Translations under genes and position numbers: made by a program
In this document: positions 47,039 through 55,107 of the stretch, piece by piece
How positions within the stretch are numbered: position 1 is the first letter of the stretch
How the letters are laid out: the number at the start of each line of letters is the position of its first letter
The notes under the pieces: generated by a model
The model's input: the letters and a program-made list of their open reading frames with translations, nothing else
What the model was told of the DNA's origin: nothing
Databases searched by the model: none
Source of the DNA: an uncultured Eubacteriales bacterium
GTDB taxonomy: Bacteria > Bacillota > Clostridia > Christensenellales > Aristaeellaceae
DNA length: 64,000 nt
Assembly (NCBI GenBank): GCA_900315315.1
Contig: OMYT01000001.1
Coordinates: 1 to 64,000 of the forward strand
Direction of reading: 5' to 3'

Positions 47039-47959
47039 ATGACGACGATGAGCAAGAAAGCTCCCGAGCAGATGCTTACGGGAAAGGAATCGAAGAAGTG
47101 GACAGCGGGTCAAATCATTCTGATGATTCTCATCGCTATTTTCAGCCTGAGCTGCCTGCTTCCCTTCATCAATGTAGCGGCGGTTTCATTGAGTTCCAAA
47201 TCCGCGATTCTGCGCGGGGATGTGACTTTCTGGCCGGTGGAATTCAATACGACTGCCTATGAAGCAATCTTCAAGGACAGCAGCATGATCCACAGCCTGG
47301 TTTATACGGTCATCATCACGATCGTGTATACGGTGTTTTCCATGATCCTGACGATCCTGATGGCCTATCCGCTGACCAAAGGGCGGCTGCGGGGACGGAA
47401 GTTCTTCAACTTCCTGGCGCTGTTTACGATGTATTTCAGCGGTGGAACGATTCCGATTTACCTGAACATCAAGGAACTGGGGCTCCTGGACACGCCGTGG
47501 TCGCTGATTCTGCCGGGCATGCTGAGCACGTATAACATGATCATCCTGAAGAGTTTCTTCTCAGCCTTGCCCAAGGAACTGGAGGAAGCGGCAATTATTG
47601 ACGGCGCAAATGACTTCCAGGTGCTGCTGCGGGTTTATCTCCCGCTTTCACTGGCCTCAATTGCAACGCTGACGCTGTTCTATGCGGTAGGCAAGTGGAA
47701 CAGCTTCCAGGATGCGCTGTATTACATCAGCAACAAGGCTTATCAGCCACTGCAGCTGAAACTGTACCATATCATCAAGGGCAGCCAGGCGGTGGATGTG
47801 GCTGCGATGGAGGGCGGCGCTTCAACGGTGGCGTCGAGTGTGTCGGAGTCGATTGAACCGGCGACGATCATTTTTGCGACCTTGCCGATTCTGGTGGTGT
47901 ATCCTCTCGTGCAGCGGTATTTCGTCGCAGGTGTCACGATCGGCGCTGTGAAAGGATAA
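47039..47959 (+). CDS. CUT1 ABC transporter permease, YtcP/LplC type
   Basis: Second membrane subunit, 306 residues with six hydrophobic segments, the EAA loop EEAAIIDGANDFQVLLRVYLPLS, and the YtcP-like segment VAAVSLSSKSAILRGDVTFWPVEFNTTAYEAIFKDS. It lies 15 bases after the first permease with a GGGAGGGG site. A hairpin separates it from the binding protein gene. Confidence 0.9.
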   Translation: MTTMSKKAPEQMLTGKESKKWTAGQIILMILIAIFSLSCLLPFINVAAVSLSSKSAILRGDVTFWPVEFNTTAYEAIFKDSSMIHSLVYTVIITIVYTVFSMILTILMAYPLTKGRLRGRKFFNFLALFTMYFSGGTIPIYLNIKELGLLDTPWSLILPGMLSTYNMIILKSFFSALPKELEEAAIIDGANDFQVLLRVYLPLSLASIATLTLFYAVGKWNSFQDALYYISNKAYQPLQLKLYHIIKGSQAVDVAAMEGGASTVASSVSESIEPATIIFATLPILVVYPLVQRYFVAGVTIGAVKG

Positions 47960-47967
47960 TGGTGTTA

Positions 47968-47989
47968 TTTGCCGTCAGATGACGGTAAA
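47968..47989 (+). promoter_or_regulatory. Intercistronic hairpin before the solute-binding protein gene
   Basis: TTTGCCGTC (47968-47976) pairs with GACGGTAAA (47981-47989), one G-T pair. It sits between the second permease and the binding protein gene without a poly-T tail. Such hairpins often stabilise one segment of a transporter mRNA and raise binding-protein yield. Confidence 0.5.
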
Positions 47990-48013
47990 ATAAAGAAAAG
48001 GAGAGAATGGAAC

Positions 48014-49603
48014 ATGAAGAAGGTACTTGCTATCCTGCTGACCCTGGCACTGTTGCTGGGAATGACCAGTGCCGTGCTGGCCGAAGACGAATGGATCACG
48101 CTGCGCGTGGAAGCCTACGATCGTGAGATCGCCGGTTTCGATGTGACGAACTGCTGGCAGCTGAAGTATGCACAGGAGCACTTCGGCGATCCCAACAAGA
48201 TCAAGCTGGAGTTTGTGCCCTTTGCCCGCTGGACTGAAGGCGAACTGCTGACCACCGCGCTGGCCGGCGGCACCGCTCCGGACCTCTGCATGACCTATGG
48301 CGGCGGACTGGTGCAGCAGTGCATCGACGACGAAGGCATCTGGCAGCTGGACGATTTCCTAAATGAATACGGCGCTAACCTGAAGGCTTTCCTGGGCGAC
48401 GAGCTGCTCGCTTACGGCCAGAAGGACCATGACGGCGACGGCACTCCCGAGCAGTGGTCAATTCCGGCCCGCCGGATCAGCCGCGCGAACGTCGGCAACT
48501 TCATCCGGGAAGACTGGCTGAAGGCCCTGAACATGGAAAAGCCCACCACCATTGATGAATTCACCGCTTATCTGCGTGCCGCCAAAGAAGCCAAGCTGGC
48601 CGGCGACAATACACAGCCCCTCGGAATCTGGCTCTATGAAGCCAACCCGATGTTCAATGTCCGCAGAATTACGGACGCCTGGGTTGATTTCAGCCAGGTT
48701 TCCAAGGAAGACTGGTATGCTTATTCCAGCAACCCCGAAATGCTGCCGGGCGCCAAGGAAGGCTTCCGCTGGCTGAACACGATGTATAACGAGGGTATCA
48801 TCCCGGAGACCTACGCGCTGACCCAGAATGACGATGAGCATGATACCTCCCGGATCATGGGTTACTACGGCTTCTTCACCGAACAGCCCGATCAGCCCTG
48901 GCGGACCGACAAGAACCTGGAGATCGAACTGGAAAAGAATGTCGAAGGCGGCCACTGGATTACCGTGAACCCCTTCAAGAACGACAGCCTGGGTAAGACC
49001 CTGCATGATATCTATTCTCCGGCCGGTCTGAGCATCATTATTCCGAAGACCACGGACGAGAAGACCGCGATTGCCGCAATCAAGTACATGGACTGGATGG
49101 CTCAGCCGGAAAACATGTTTGCGATGCAGAACGGCCAGGAAGGCATCAACTATGAAGGCCTGACCGAAGATGGCATCCCCTACGGCGTGAAGAGCGCGGA
49201 CGATGTTCCGAACGAGAACAAGATGCATGCCGGCGACATCTGCTTCATCTCCAACGGCCTGTACTACGGCGACGACGCAAAGAATGCTGCCGCGCTGGCG
49301 CTGCCCTTCAAGGGATATGAAGAAGACGTCAAGGCTTCCTATGCGGACGCTCTGACCGATGCCTGGACCCAGGTCAGCTACCCGGTCAGCATTCAGGCTG
49401 ATACCGATTACGGCGAGACCGTAAAGAGCGCACAGGGCAAGTTCCTGGCTGACGTGATCACCTGCGCTCCCGAGAAGTTTGACGAAGTCTTTGACGCCGG
49501 CATTCAGGATATCCTGAATTCCGGTGCACAGCAGATGATTGATGAGTATCGCGCGGCTTACCAGGCAGGTAACTATCGCGGAACATTCCCGGGAGATCTG
49601 TAA
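48014..49603 (+). CDS. Extracellular solute-binding protein, LplA type
   Basis: Captures an oligosaccharide for the CUT1 importer. The 529 residues begin with a signal peptide MKKVLAILLTLALLLGMTSAVLA and mature at EDEWITLRVEAYD. No lipobox cysteine is present, unusual for a Gram-positive binding protein, so it may be released or held by the permease. TALAGGTAPDLCMTYGG is the conserved ligand-site segment and DHDGDGTPEQWSIPARR a Ca-loop seen in this subfamily. ATG 48014 follows AAAGGAGAG. Codon use is strongly biased, indicating high expression. Confidence 0.88.
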   Translation: MKKVLAILLTLALLLGMTSAVLAEDEWITLRVEAYDREIAGFDVTNCWQLKYAQEHFGDPNKIKLEFVPFARWTEGELLTTALAGGTAPDLCMTYGGGLVQQCIDDEGIWQLDDFLNEYGANLKAFLGDELLAYGQKDHDGDGTPEQWSIPARRISRANVGNFIREDWLKALNMEKPTTIDEFTAYLRAAKEAKLAGDNTQPLGIWLYEANPMFNVRRITDAWVDFSQVSKEDWYAYSSNPEMLPGAKEGFRWLNTMYNEGIIPETYALTQNDDEHDTSRIMGYYGFFTEQPDQPWRTDKNLEIELEKNVEGGHWITVNPFKNDSLGKTLHDIYSPAGLSIIIPKTTDEKTAIAAIKYMDWMAQPENMFAMQNGQEGINYEGLTEDGIPYGVKSADDVPNENKMHAGDICFISNGLYYGDDAKNAAALALPFKGYEEDVKASYADALTDAWTQVSYPVSIQADTDYGETVKSAQGKFLADVITCAPEKFDEVFDAGIQDILNSGAQQMIDEYRAAYQAGNYRGTFPGDL

Positions 49604-49628
49604 TTCCGCAAAAACAAGAAAACACAAC

Positions 49629-49671
49629 GGGACTGCCTCGATCGATCCGTCGGATTGGGGGAGGCAGTCCC
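49629..49671 (+). terminator. Terminator of the transporter operon
   Basis: GGGACTGCCTC (49629-49639) pairs perfectly with GAGGCAGTCCC (49661-49671), with an inner ATCCG-T-CGGAT, followed by CCTTTAT. It faces the convergent AraC gene. Confidence 0.75.
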
Positions 49672-49702
49672 CCTTTATACCCAAATATCAGGTTTTTCAG
49701 CC

Positions 49703-50590
49703 CTATAATTCCCTGTTTTTGAAGCGGCTCAGCTGTTTCCGGTACTGTTTCGGGGACATGCCGACCACTTTGGAAAAGGAACGAAGGAAATTGGAATAAT
49801 CATTGAAACCGCACTGATAGGAAATGGTATTGAGCGAGTCGGCACCCAGCATCAGCTGGCGCGCGAGGGTGACCCGGCGGTAGAGGACATAGTCGTAGAC
49901 GCTTCGGTTGGTGAAGCGGGAAAACTCGTGGGAAAGATAGGATTCGCTGACGCCGAACCGCCTGGCCAGTTCACTGATCCGAAGCGGCTGGGTGTAATGA
50001 TTGTTGATATAGGTCAGCACATCCTGAATGGCGCTGTTTGAGGCGCCCTCATCCTTGACGGGGACCGTACGGCGGATGACCTGACAGAGCAGATTCAGCA
50101 GCGTCATCATATGCGCGTAATCCTCAAAACGGTCCACCGCGTCTCCGTCCCGCAGCTGTGCGGATTCAATCTTGCGGATACAGTACACAAACCGATCGGC
50201 ATCGACATCCGACAGCTGATAGGTATGATGCCCGCCAGCGGCGCGGGCCTGAAGGAACTGGTTGAGGTTCAGCTGGCCGCAGCCCAGGTTTTCCAGCACT
50301 TCCGGGGACAGATTCAGGAAAGCGCGCTCATAATTTTTCATTTCGCCGGTGCAGGAAAGCCCGTGCATGCAGAAGGGCGGGAAAATATAGACCTGATTGG
50401 GTTTGAGCAGGTACAGCTTGTTATCCACGCCCATGTATTCCCCGCCGTGTAGATGAATATAGAGCTCATAATAATCGTGGCAGTGATACTGGGTTATTTC
50501 CATCTGTTCATTGAAACGGTAACGGGCTTCATACCCCTGACCGCCCTGGGCCATCGGCTCAAAAGGGGTCTGGATTTCATAGGTTTCCAT
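49703..50590 (-). CDS. AraC family transcription regulator
   Basis: A 295-residue regulator. An N-terminal cupin domain (~30-110, YHCHDYYELYIHLHGGEYMG...VYIFPPFCMHGL) senses a ligand. The C-terminal double helix-turn-helix (~190-290) includes ISELARRFGVSESYLSHEFSRFTNRSVYDYVLYRRVTLA and GFNDYSNFLRSFSKVVGMSPKQYRKQL. It lies between the transporter operon (convergent) and three oxidoreductases (divergent), so it probably controls both. The cupin points to a sugar ligand, not identified. Confidence 0.92.
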   Translation of the reverse strand: METYEIQTPFEPMAQGGQGYEARYRFNEQMEITQYHCHDYYELYIHLHGGEYMGVDNKLYLLKPNQVYIFPPFCMHGLSCTGEMKNYERAFLNLSPEVLENLGCGQLNLNQFLQARAAGGHHTYQLSDVDADRFVYCIRKIESAQLRDGDAVDRFEDYAHMMTLLNLLCQVIRRTVPVKDEGASNSAIQDVLTYINNHYTQPLRISELARRFGVSESYLSHEFSRFTNRSVYDYVLYRRVTLARQLMLGADSLNTISYQCGFNDYSNFLRSFSKVVGMSPKQYRKQLSRFKNREL

Positions 50591-50611
50591 CGTGAATCCT
50601 CCGGGAGCTTT

Positions 50612-50657
50612 TACACATCATCCGGCCTTCGGCCACCTTCCCCTAAAAGGGGAAGGC
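50612..50657 (+). repeat. Double-hairpin intergenic element, family B copy 2
   Basis: Lead TACACATCATCC, a short variable hairpin GGCC-TTC-GGCC (50624-50634), then a conserved 9-bp hairpin CCTTCCCCT-AAA-AGGGGAAGG (50636-50656). It lies in the leader of the first oxidoreductase, 49 bases before its ATG. Confidence 0.75.
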
Positions 50658-50705
50658 TCTGAAAATGTGCAGCATTTGCATATGATGAAAGAGGGAAAAA
50701 CGTAT

Positions 50706-51869
50706 ATGATCAACGTGGCCATCGTAGGAACAGGCGGAATCTCTCACGCTCATATCCAGGCATATCTGAAATTTCCGGAGCGTTGCCGAATCGCGGCGCT
50801 TGTGGATATTATCCCTGAAAAGGCGCGTCGTGTCAAGGAACAGTACGGGCTGGACGCGGATGTGTATCTGGATCACCACGAGATCCTGGACAAGGAGATT
50901 GACCTGGTGGATGTATGCACGCCGCCGTATGTCCATGCGGAAATCTCGATCAACGCGCTGAAAAGCGGGAAGAACGTAGTATGTGAAAAGCCCATGGCAG
51001 CGTCCCTGGCTGAGTGCGACGCGATGCTGAAAGCACGTGACGAGAGTGGGAAAAAACTGTCGATCATCGCGCAGAACCGTTTCCGGTTGCCGGTGCGCAA
51101 CCTGAAAGCCATGCTGGACAGCGGCCTGGCCGGGAAAGTACGGCATGTGACGGTCAATTCCCTGTGGTTCCGGGGCCACAGCTACTACGACCTGTGGTGG
51201 CGGGGAACCTGGGAAACGGAAGGCGGCGGATGTACGCTGAACCACGCGGTCCATCATATTGATATGCTGGGCTGGATGATGGGCACGCCGGAACGGGTGA
51301 CGAGCGTATTGGCCAACACCGGGCATGATAACGCCGAAGTGGAGGACCTGTCCGTCAGCATCGCCGAATATCCCGACGCCCTCGCGACGGTGACAGCTTC
51401 CGTGGTGGATCATGGAGAGGATCAGGCGCTGATCTTCCAGTGCGAGAGGGCCAAGATCGCTTTTCCGTACAGCGTGTTTGCCTCCCAGCCGCAGCCGAAC
51501 GGATTCCCGCTGGCGGAGCCGGATGAGGCTTTTGCCAGAGAAGCGGAAGCATTTCTGGCAAAGCTTCCCCTGCTGCCCTATGAGATGCATGAAGGGCAGC
51601 TGGAGAACGTGCTGACCGCGCTGGAAAACGACACAGAACCCGCCATCACCGGCGAGGACGGACGGCGAACGATTGAACTGATCAGCGCGATCTATAAGGC
51701 CGGATCAACCAGGACGGCGGTCACGCTCCCGCTGAGTCCGGAGGATCCCTTCTATACGGTGGAAGGCATCCGCGCGAACGTCCCGCATTTTTATCAGAAG
51801 ACCGCTTCGGTAGAGAGCCAGGATGGGGAACTTTCCTTCGGCAACTTCCGGAAAGGGGAAAAGCGATGA
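50706..51869 (+). CDS. Gfo/Idh/MocA family oxidoreductase 1
   Basis: NAD(P)-dependent sugar or inositol-type dehydrogenase of 387 residues. It has the Rossmann motif VAIVGTGGISHAH, the conserved VCTPPYVHAE and the catalytic-lysine motif CEKPMA (EKP), then TLNHAVHHIDMLGWMMG with the catalytic His region. ATG 50706 gives the family N-terminus; the frame is open upstream through the family B repeat. It overlaps oxidoreductase 2 by four bases (ATGA). Confidence 0.9.
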   Translation: MINVAIVGTGGISHAHIQAYLKFPERCRIAALVDIIPEKARRVKEQYGLDADVYLDHHEILDKEIDLVDVCTPPYVHAEISINALKSGKNVVCEKPMAASLAECDAMLKARDESGKKLSIIAQNRFRLPVRNLKAMLDSGLAGKVRHVTVNSLWFRGHSYYDLWWRGTWETEGGGCTLNHAVHHIDMLGWMMGTPERVTSVLANTGHDNAEVEDLSVSIAEYPDALATVTASVVDHGEDQALIFQCERAKIAFPYSVFASQPQPNGFPLAEPDEAFAREAEAFLAKLPLLPYEMHEGQLENVLTALENDTEPAITGEDGRRTIELISAIYKAGSTRTAVTLPLSPEDPFYTVEGIRANVPHFYQKTASVESQDGELSFGNFRKGEKR

Positions 51870-52960
51870 ACGTATCAGACGGCATGAATTATGCGCCGAA
51901 AGGGAAACCGAGCCCGGTCGTCAAACCCGGTGAATTCGTCTTTTCCGCGGTCCGGCTGGATCACGGGCATATTTACGGCATGTGCAACGGACTGACGGAA
52001 GCCGGCGGCACGCTGAAATACGTTTACGACCCGGATGAATCGAAAATTGCGGCTTTCCTGAAAGCGTTTCCCCAGGCACAGGCGGCCCGGAGCGAGGAAG
52101 AAGCATTGTCGGATCCGGAAACGCAGATGATTGCCGGTGCAGCTGTGACCAGCGAGCGCTGCGCCCTCGGGCTTCGGACCATGGAGGCGGGGAAGGATTA
52201 CTTTACGGACAAAGCGCCGTTCACGACGATGGAACAGCTGGCCTCCGCCCGAGAAACAGTGGAGAAGACCGGGAAAAAATACATGGTGTATTACGCAGAA
52301 CGGCTCCATGACGAAGGTTCCATTTTGGCCGGATACATCGCCGAGGCCGGAGAAATCGGGAAAGTGATCTCGGTGACCGGATTCGGCCCACACCGACTCG
52401 GCGCGCCGGGAAGGCCCGCCTGGTTCTTCGAGCGGGAGAAATACGGTGGAATCCTTTGCGACATCGGCAGCCATCAGCTGGAGCAGTTCCTGTATTATAC
52501 GAAGGAAGAGGATGCAACGGTGACGGCCAGCCGGATCGCCAATTTCGCCCATCCGGAATATCCGGAACTGGAGGACTTCGGGGACTGCCAGCTGACCGGG
52601 AAGAACGGGTCAGCTGGATACTTCCGCCTGGACTGGTTTACGCCGGACGGACTGAGAACCTGGGGCGACGGGCGGATGTTCATCCAGGGAACAAAAGGAT
52701 TTATCGAAATCCGCAAATATGTGAACCTGGCTTCCGATCAGGACGGCGGCGGGCATGTATTTATGGTGAATGATCAGGGCGAGAAGTATCTGAATGCCGT
52801 CGGCGTCACGGGGTATCCATTCTTCGGGCAGCTGATTCTGGACTGCCTGAACCGGACAGAAAACGCCATGACGCAGGAGCATGCGTTTAAGGCAGCTGAA
52901 TTGAGCTTGCAGGCTCAGGCTCAGGCTGTGAGAATAGGGAGCTTTCCGGTTGCGCCCTGA
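51866..52960 (+). CDS. Gfo/Idh/MocA family oxidoreductase 2
   Basis: A 364-residue family member that is more divergent. The N-terminal half has FVFSAVRLDHGHIYGMCNGLTEAGG and TDKAPFTT at the place of the usual EKP lysine motif (DKAP). The C-terminal half has ICDIGSHQLEQFLYY-like CDIGSHQLEQF and RLDWFTPDGL. The last codons (RIGSFPVAP) are contributed by a family A repeat that spans the stop codon. It is translationally coupled to oxidoreductase 1. Confidence 0.85.
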   Translation: MNVSDGMNYAPKGKPSPVVKPGEFVFSAVRLDHGHIYGMCNGLTEAGGTLKYVYDPDESKIAAFLKAFPQAQAARSEEEALSDPETQMIAGAAVTSERCALGLRTMEAGKDYFTDKAPFTTMEQLASARETVEKTGKKYMVYYAERLHDEGSILAGYIAEAGEIGKVISVTGFGPHRLGAPGRPAWFFEREKYGGILCDIGSHQLEQFLYYTKEEDATVTASRIANFAHPEYPELEDFGDCQLTGKNGSAGYFRLDWFTPDGLRTWGDGRMFIQGTKGFIEIRKYVNLASDQDGGGHVFMVNDQGEKYLNAVGVTGYPFFGQLILDCLNRTENAMTQEHAFKAAELSLQAQAQAVRIGSFPVAP

Positions 52961-52972
52961 CACCCCTTTGGC
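52937..52972 (+). repeat. Family A element overlapping the oxidoreductase 2 stop codon
   Basis: GGGAGCTTTCCGGTTGCGCCC (52937-52957, with an arm-like GGG/CCC pairing) and the tag ACCCCTTTGGC (52962-52972) match the order and spacing of the elements at 8652 and 33901. The stop TGA (52958-52960) lies between stem and tag. Confidence 0.5.
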
Positions 52973-53016
52973 AGCAGCAATATGAAAGATCGTTGAAAAA
53001 AGTTTGCAATAAAAAG

Positions 53017-54216
53017 ATGATGAAAAGAGACAGGATCCGGTTGGGGATCGTCGGGATCGGGAATATGGGATCCGAGCATTGCCGGACGATCCTGGCGGGA
53101 AAATGCCCGGAGGTGGAACTGACGGCGGTGGCGGACCTGCGGCCGGAACGGTGTGCATGGGCAAATGAAATACTGCCGGCGGGCACATGGGTTTTTGCGG
53201 GCGGAAGCGAACTGATCCGCAGCGGAGCCTGTGAGGCGGTTCTGGTCGCCGCGCCGCACTTCCAGCATGAGGAAATCTGCATTGAAGCGCTCGAACGCGG
53301 GCTGGATGTCCTGTGCGAAAAACCGGCGGCGGTTCGGGCATCTCAGGCGGAGAGAATGAGCCGGACGGCCGTGCAAACCGGCAGGACGCTGACCTTTATG
53401 TTCAACCAGCGGACCAACTGCATCTACCGCGCGCTGAAGCATCTGCTGGAAAGCGGAAACCTTGGAAAAATCAAGCGGATCAACTGGATTATCACAGACT
53501 GGTACAGGACGCAGCGATACTATGATTCCGGCTCCTGGCGGGCTACCTGGGCCGGGGAAGGAGGCGGCGTGCTGCTGAACCAGTGCCCGCATCAGCTGGA
53601 TCTGCTGATCTGGCTGTGCGGCATGCCGTGCAGGGTCACGGCCAAATGCCAGGAAGGGAAATGGCACCATATCGAAGTGGAGGACGACGTGACGGCCTTC
53701 CTTGAATTTCCGGGCGGCGCCAGCGGCGTTTTTGTCGCGTCCACAGGCGACCTGCCTGGGACGAACCGGCTGGAAATTGACTGCGAACGCGGCAAAGCAG
53801 TCTGCGAGGGCGGCGAAGTACGCGTGCGGGAGTTGGAAGAAAACGAGCGGGAGATCTGCTTTACCAGCGACGATCCCTGGTACAGAGGGGAAAGCCAAGA
53901 ATATATCCTGGAGACAGATGGGGAAAACCCGCAGCATGCCGGGGTCATCAATGCTTTTGCGGCGCATCTGCTCCGGGGAGAAGCATTAATTGCGGAAGCG
54001 GAAGATGGACTCCGGGCTCTGCAGCTGTCCAACGCGATCCATCTGTCCGGATGGACCGGTGAAACCCTCTCTATACCGGTATCAGAAGAACGGTTTGACC
54101 GGAAACTGGATATGAAAATCGCCGGTTCGCATATCACGAAAACCGGCGATATTACCTATGAAACCAGTCATAGCGGGACCGGAGAGCGCCTCAGCGGGTC
54201 AGGTCATACATCATGA
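53017..54216 (+). CDS. Gfo/Idh/MocA family oxidoreductase 3
   Basis: A 399-residue dehydrogenase with Rossmann motif LGIVGIGNMGSEH, VLVAAPHFQHEE, the EKP motif LCEKPAAV and GVLLNQCPHQLDLLIWLCG containing the catalytic His. The start is uncertain: ATG 53017 or 53020 lack a good ribosome-binding site, and a TTG at 52993 is in frame. Three different members in tandem suggest a multistep oxidation/reduction route such as 3-keto-glycoside or inositol chemistry on the imported sugar. The 3' end overlaps the convergent methyltransferase gene by 26 bases. Confidence 0.88.
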   Translation: MMKRDRIRLGIVGIGNMGSEHCRTILAGKCPEVELTAVADLRPERCAWANEILPAGTWVFAGGSELIRSGACEAVLVAAPHFQHEEICIEALERGLDVLCEKPAAVRASQAERMSRTAVQTGRTLTFMFNQRTNCIYRALKHLLESGNLGKIKRINWIITDWYRTQRYYDSGSWRATWAGEGGGVLLNQCPHQLDLLIWLCGMPCRVTAKCQEGKWHHIEVEDDVTAFLEFPGGASGVFVASTGDLPGTNRLEIDCERGKAVCEGGEVRVRELEENEREICFTSDDPWYRGESQEYILETDGENPQHAGVINAFAAHLLRGEALIAEAEDGLRALQLSNAIHLSGWTGETLSIPVSEERFDRKLDMKIAGSHITKTGDITYETSHSGTGERLSGSGHTS

Positions 54217-54937
54217 TCCCCGCGGCGACGGCAGCGTTCAGGGATTCCGCGCCGCCGCGCATCGGCAGGCAGAGATGGTGTGTGGCAACGGCTTTCACTT
54301 CGTCGGAAACGCCGTTTCCCTCATTACCGATGACAAGCACAAAGGAAGGAGAAACTTTGTCCCTTTCATAGAATGGTTCGCCGTCTAACTGGGAAGAAAG
54401 GACGGAGCAGCCCTTCTTTTTCAATGCTTCCAGACTTTCTTGCAGGGAAGGCGGGAAGGAAAAACCAAGGCGGAAAATGCTGCCCATGGTCGCGCGCAAA
54501 ACCTTCGGAGAAAAAAGATCGGCACACTCCCGACTAAAAAGGATTCCATTGAATCCGGCAGCATCTGCGGTACGAATAATGGTTCCGACGTTTCCGGGAT
54601 CCTGTACGCCATCAAGCGCAAGCAAGCGTGGGCCGTCAGCCGGTTTTGTCTCCAGATCCATTACCGCTGCAATGCCCTGGGGTGTCTTTGTATCGGAGAT
54701 ACTGCTGAAGATATGCTCGGGAAGAACGAATGCTGGAATAGCGGCCGGGAGATCGAAACTGACGCCAAGATTCTCCCGCAGAAGGACGGCTTTCACCATC
54801 ATGCCGGAAGCAAGCGCTTCACGGACCATTTTGGGTCCCTCCACCAGGAAAGCATGATGCATTTCGCGGCCTTTTTTGTCTTTTAAGGATTTCCAGGCCT
54901 GGACTTTCGTGTTCTTCAGGGAGGTTATGGTTTCCAT
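54191..54937 (-). CDS. TrmH/SpoU family RNA 2'-O-methyltransferase
   Basis: SAM-dependent methyltransferase for a tRNA or rRNA ribose. The 248 residues have an N-terminal RNA-binding domain (~1-85) and the SPOUT knot with DPGNVGTIIRTADAAGF, VIGNEGNGVSDEV and LPMRGGAESLNAAVAAGIMMYDL. ATG 54937 gives METITSLKNTKV, typical of this group, after AAAGGA. Its 3' end overlaps oxidoreductase 3. The target nucleotide is not predictable. Confidence 0.92.
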   Translation of the reverse strand: METITSLKNTKVQAWKSLKDKKGREMHHAFLVEGPKMVREALASGMMVKAVLLRENLGVSFDLPAAIPAFVLPEHIFSSISDTKTPQGIAAVMDLETKPADGPRLLALDGVQDPGNVGTIIRTADAAGFNGILFSRECADLFSPKVLRATMGSIFRLGFSFPPSLQESLEALKKKGCSVLSSQLDGEPFYERDKVSPSFVLVIGNEGNGVSDEVKAVATHHLCLPMRGGAESLNAAVAAGIMMYDLTR

Positions 54938-54954
54938 CAGTAAAATCCTTTCTG

Positions 54955-55104
54955 TGGAGGCTTTCCGATCGTCCGGAGCTGCCGTTAGGAATCGCACATG
55001 CTCCACGGGTGGTGTGTCGCTTCACGCACCGCGCGGGACATCGTTCAGCTGAGAAAGAGCAACTGACTCTTTCTCTGGGCGCTACGCTCCCAACACTCCT
55101 TCGA
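54955..55104 (+). repeat. Long, degenerate family A element
   Basis: Opens GGAGGCTTTCCGATCG, then GAGCTGCCG, contains a perfect hairpin GAGAAAGAG/CTCTTTCTC (55051-55059/55067-55075) and GGGCGCTACGCTCCC, and closes with CTCCTTCGAC. The order (GGCTTTCCGA, GCTGCCG, inserted hairpin, CCTTCG tag) parallels the element at 28108-28210, but the inserted hairpin is different. It fills the gap between the methyltransferase start and the end of the giant gene. Confidence 0.5.
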
Positions 55105-55107
55105 CTT

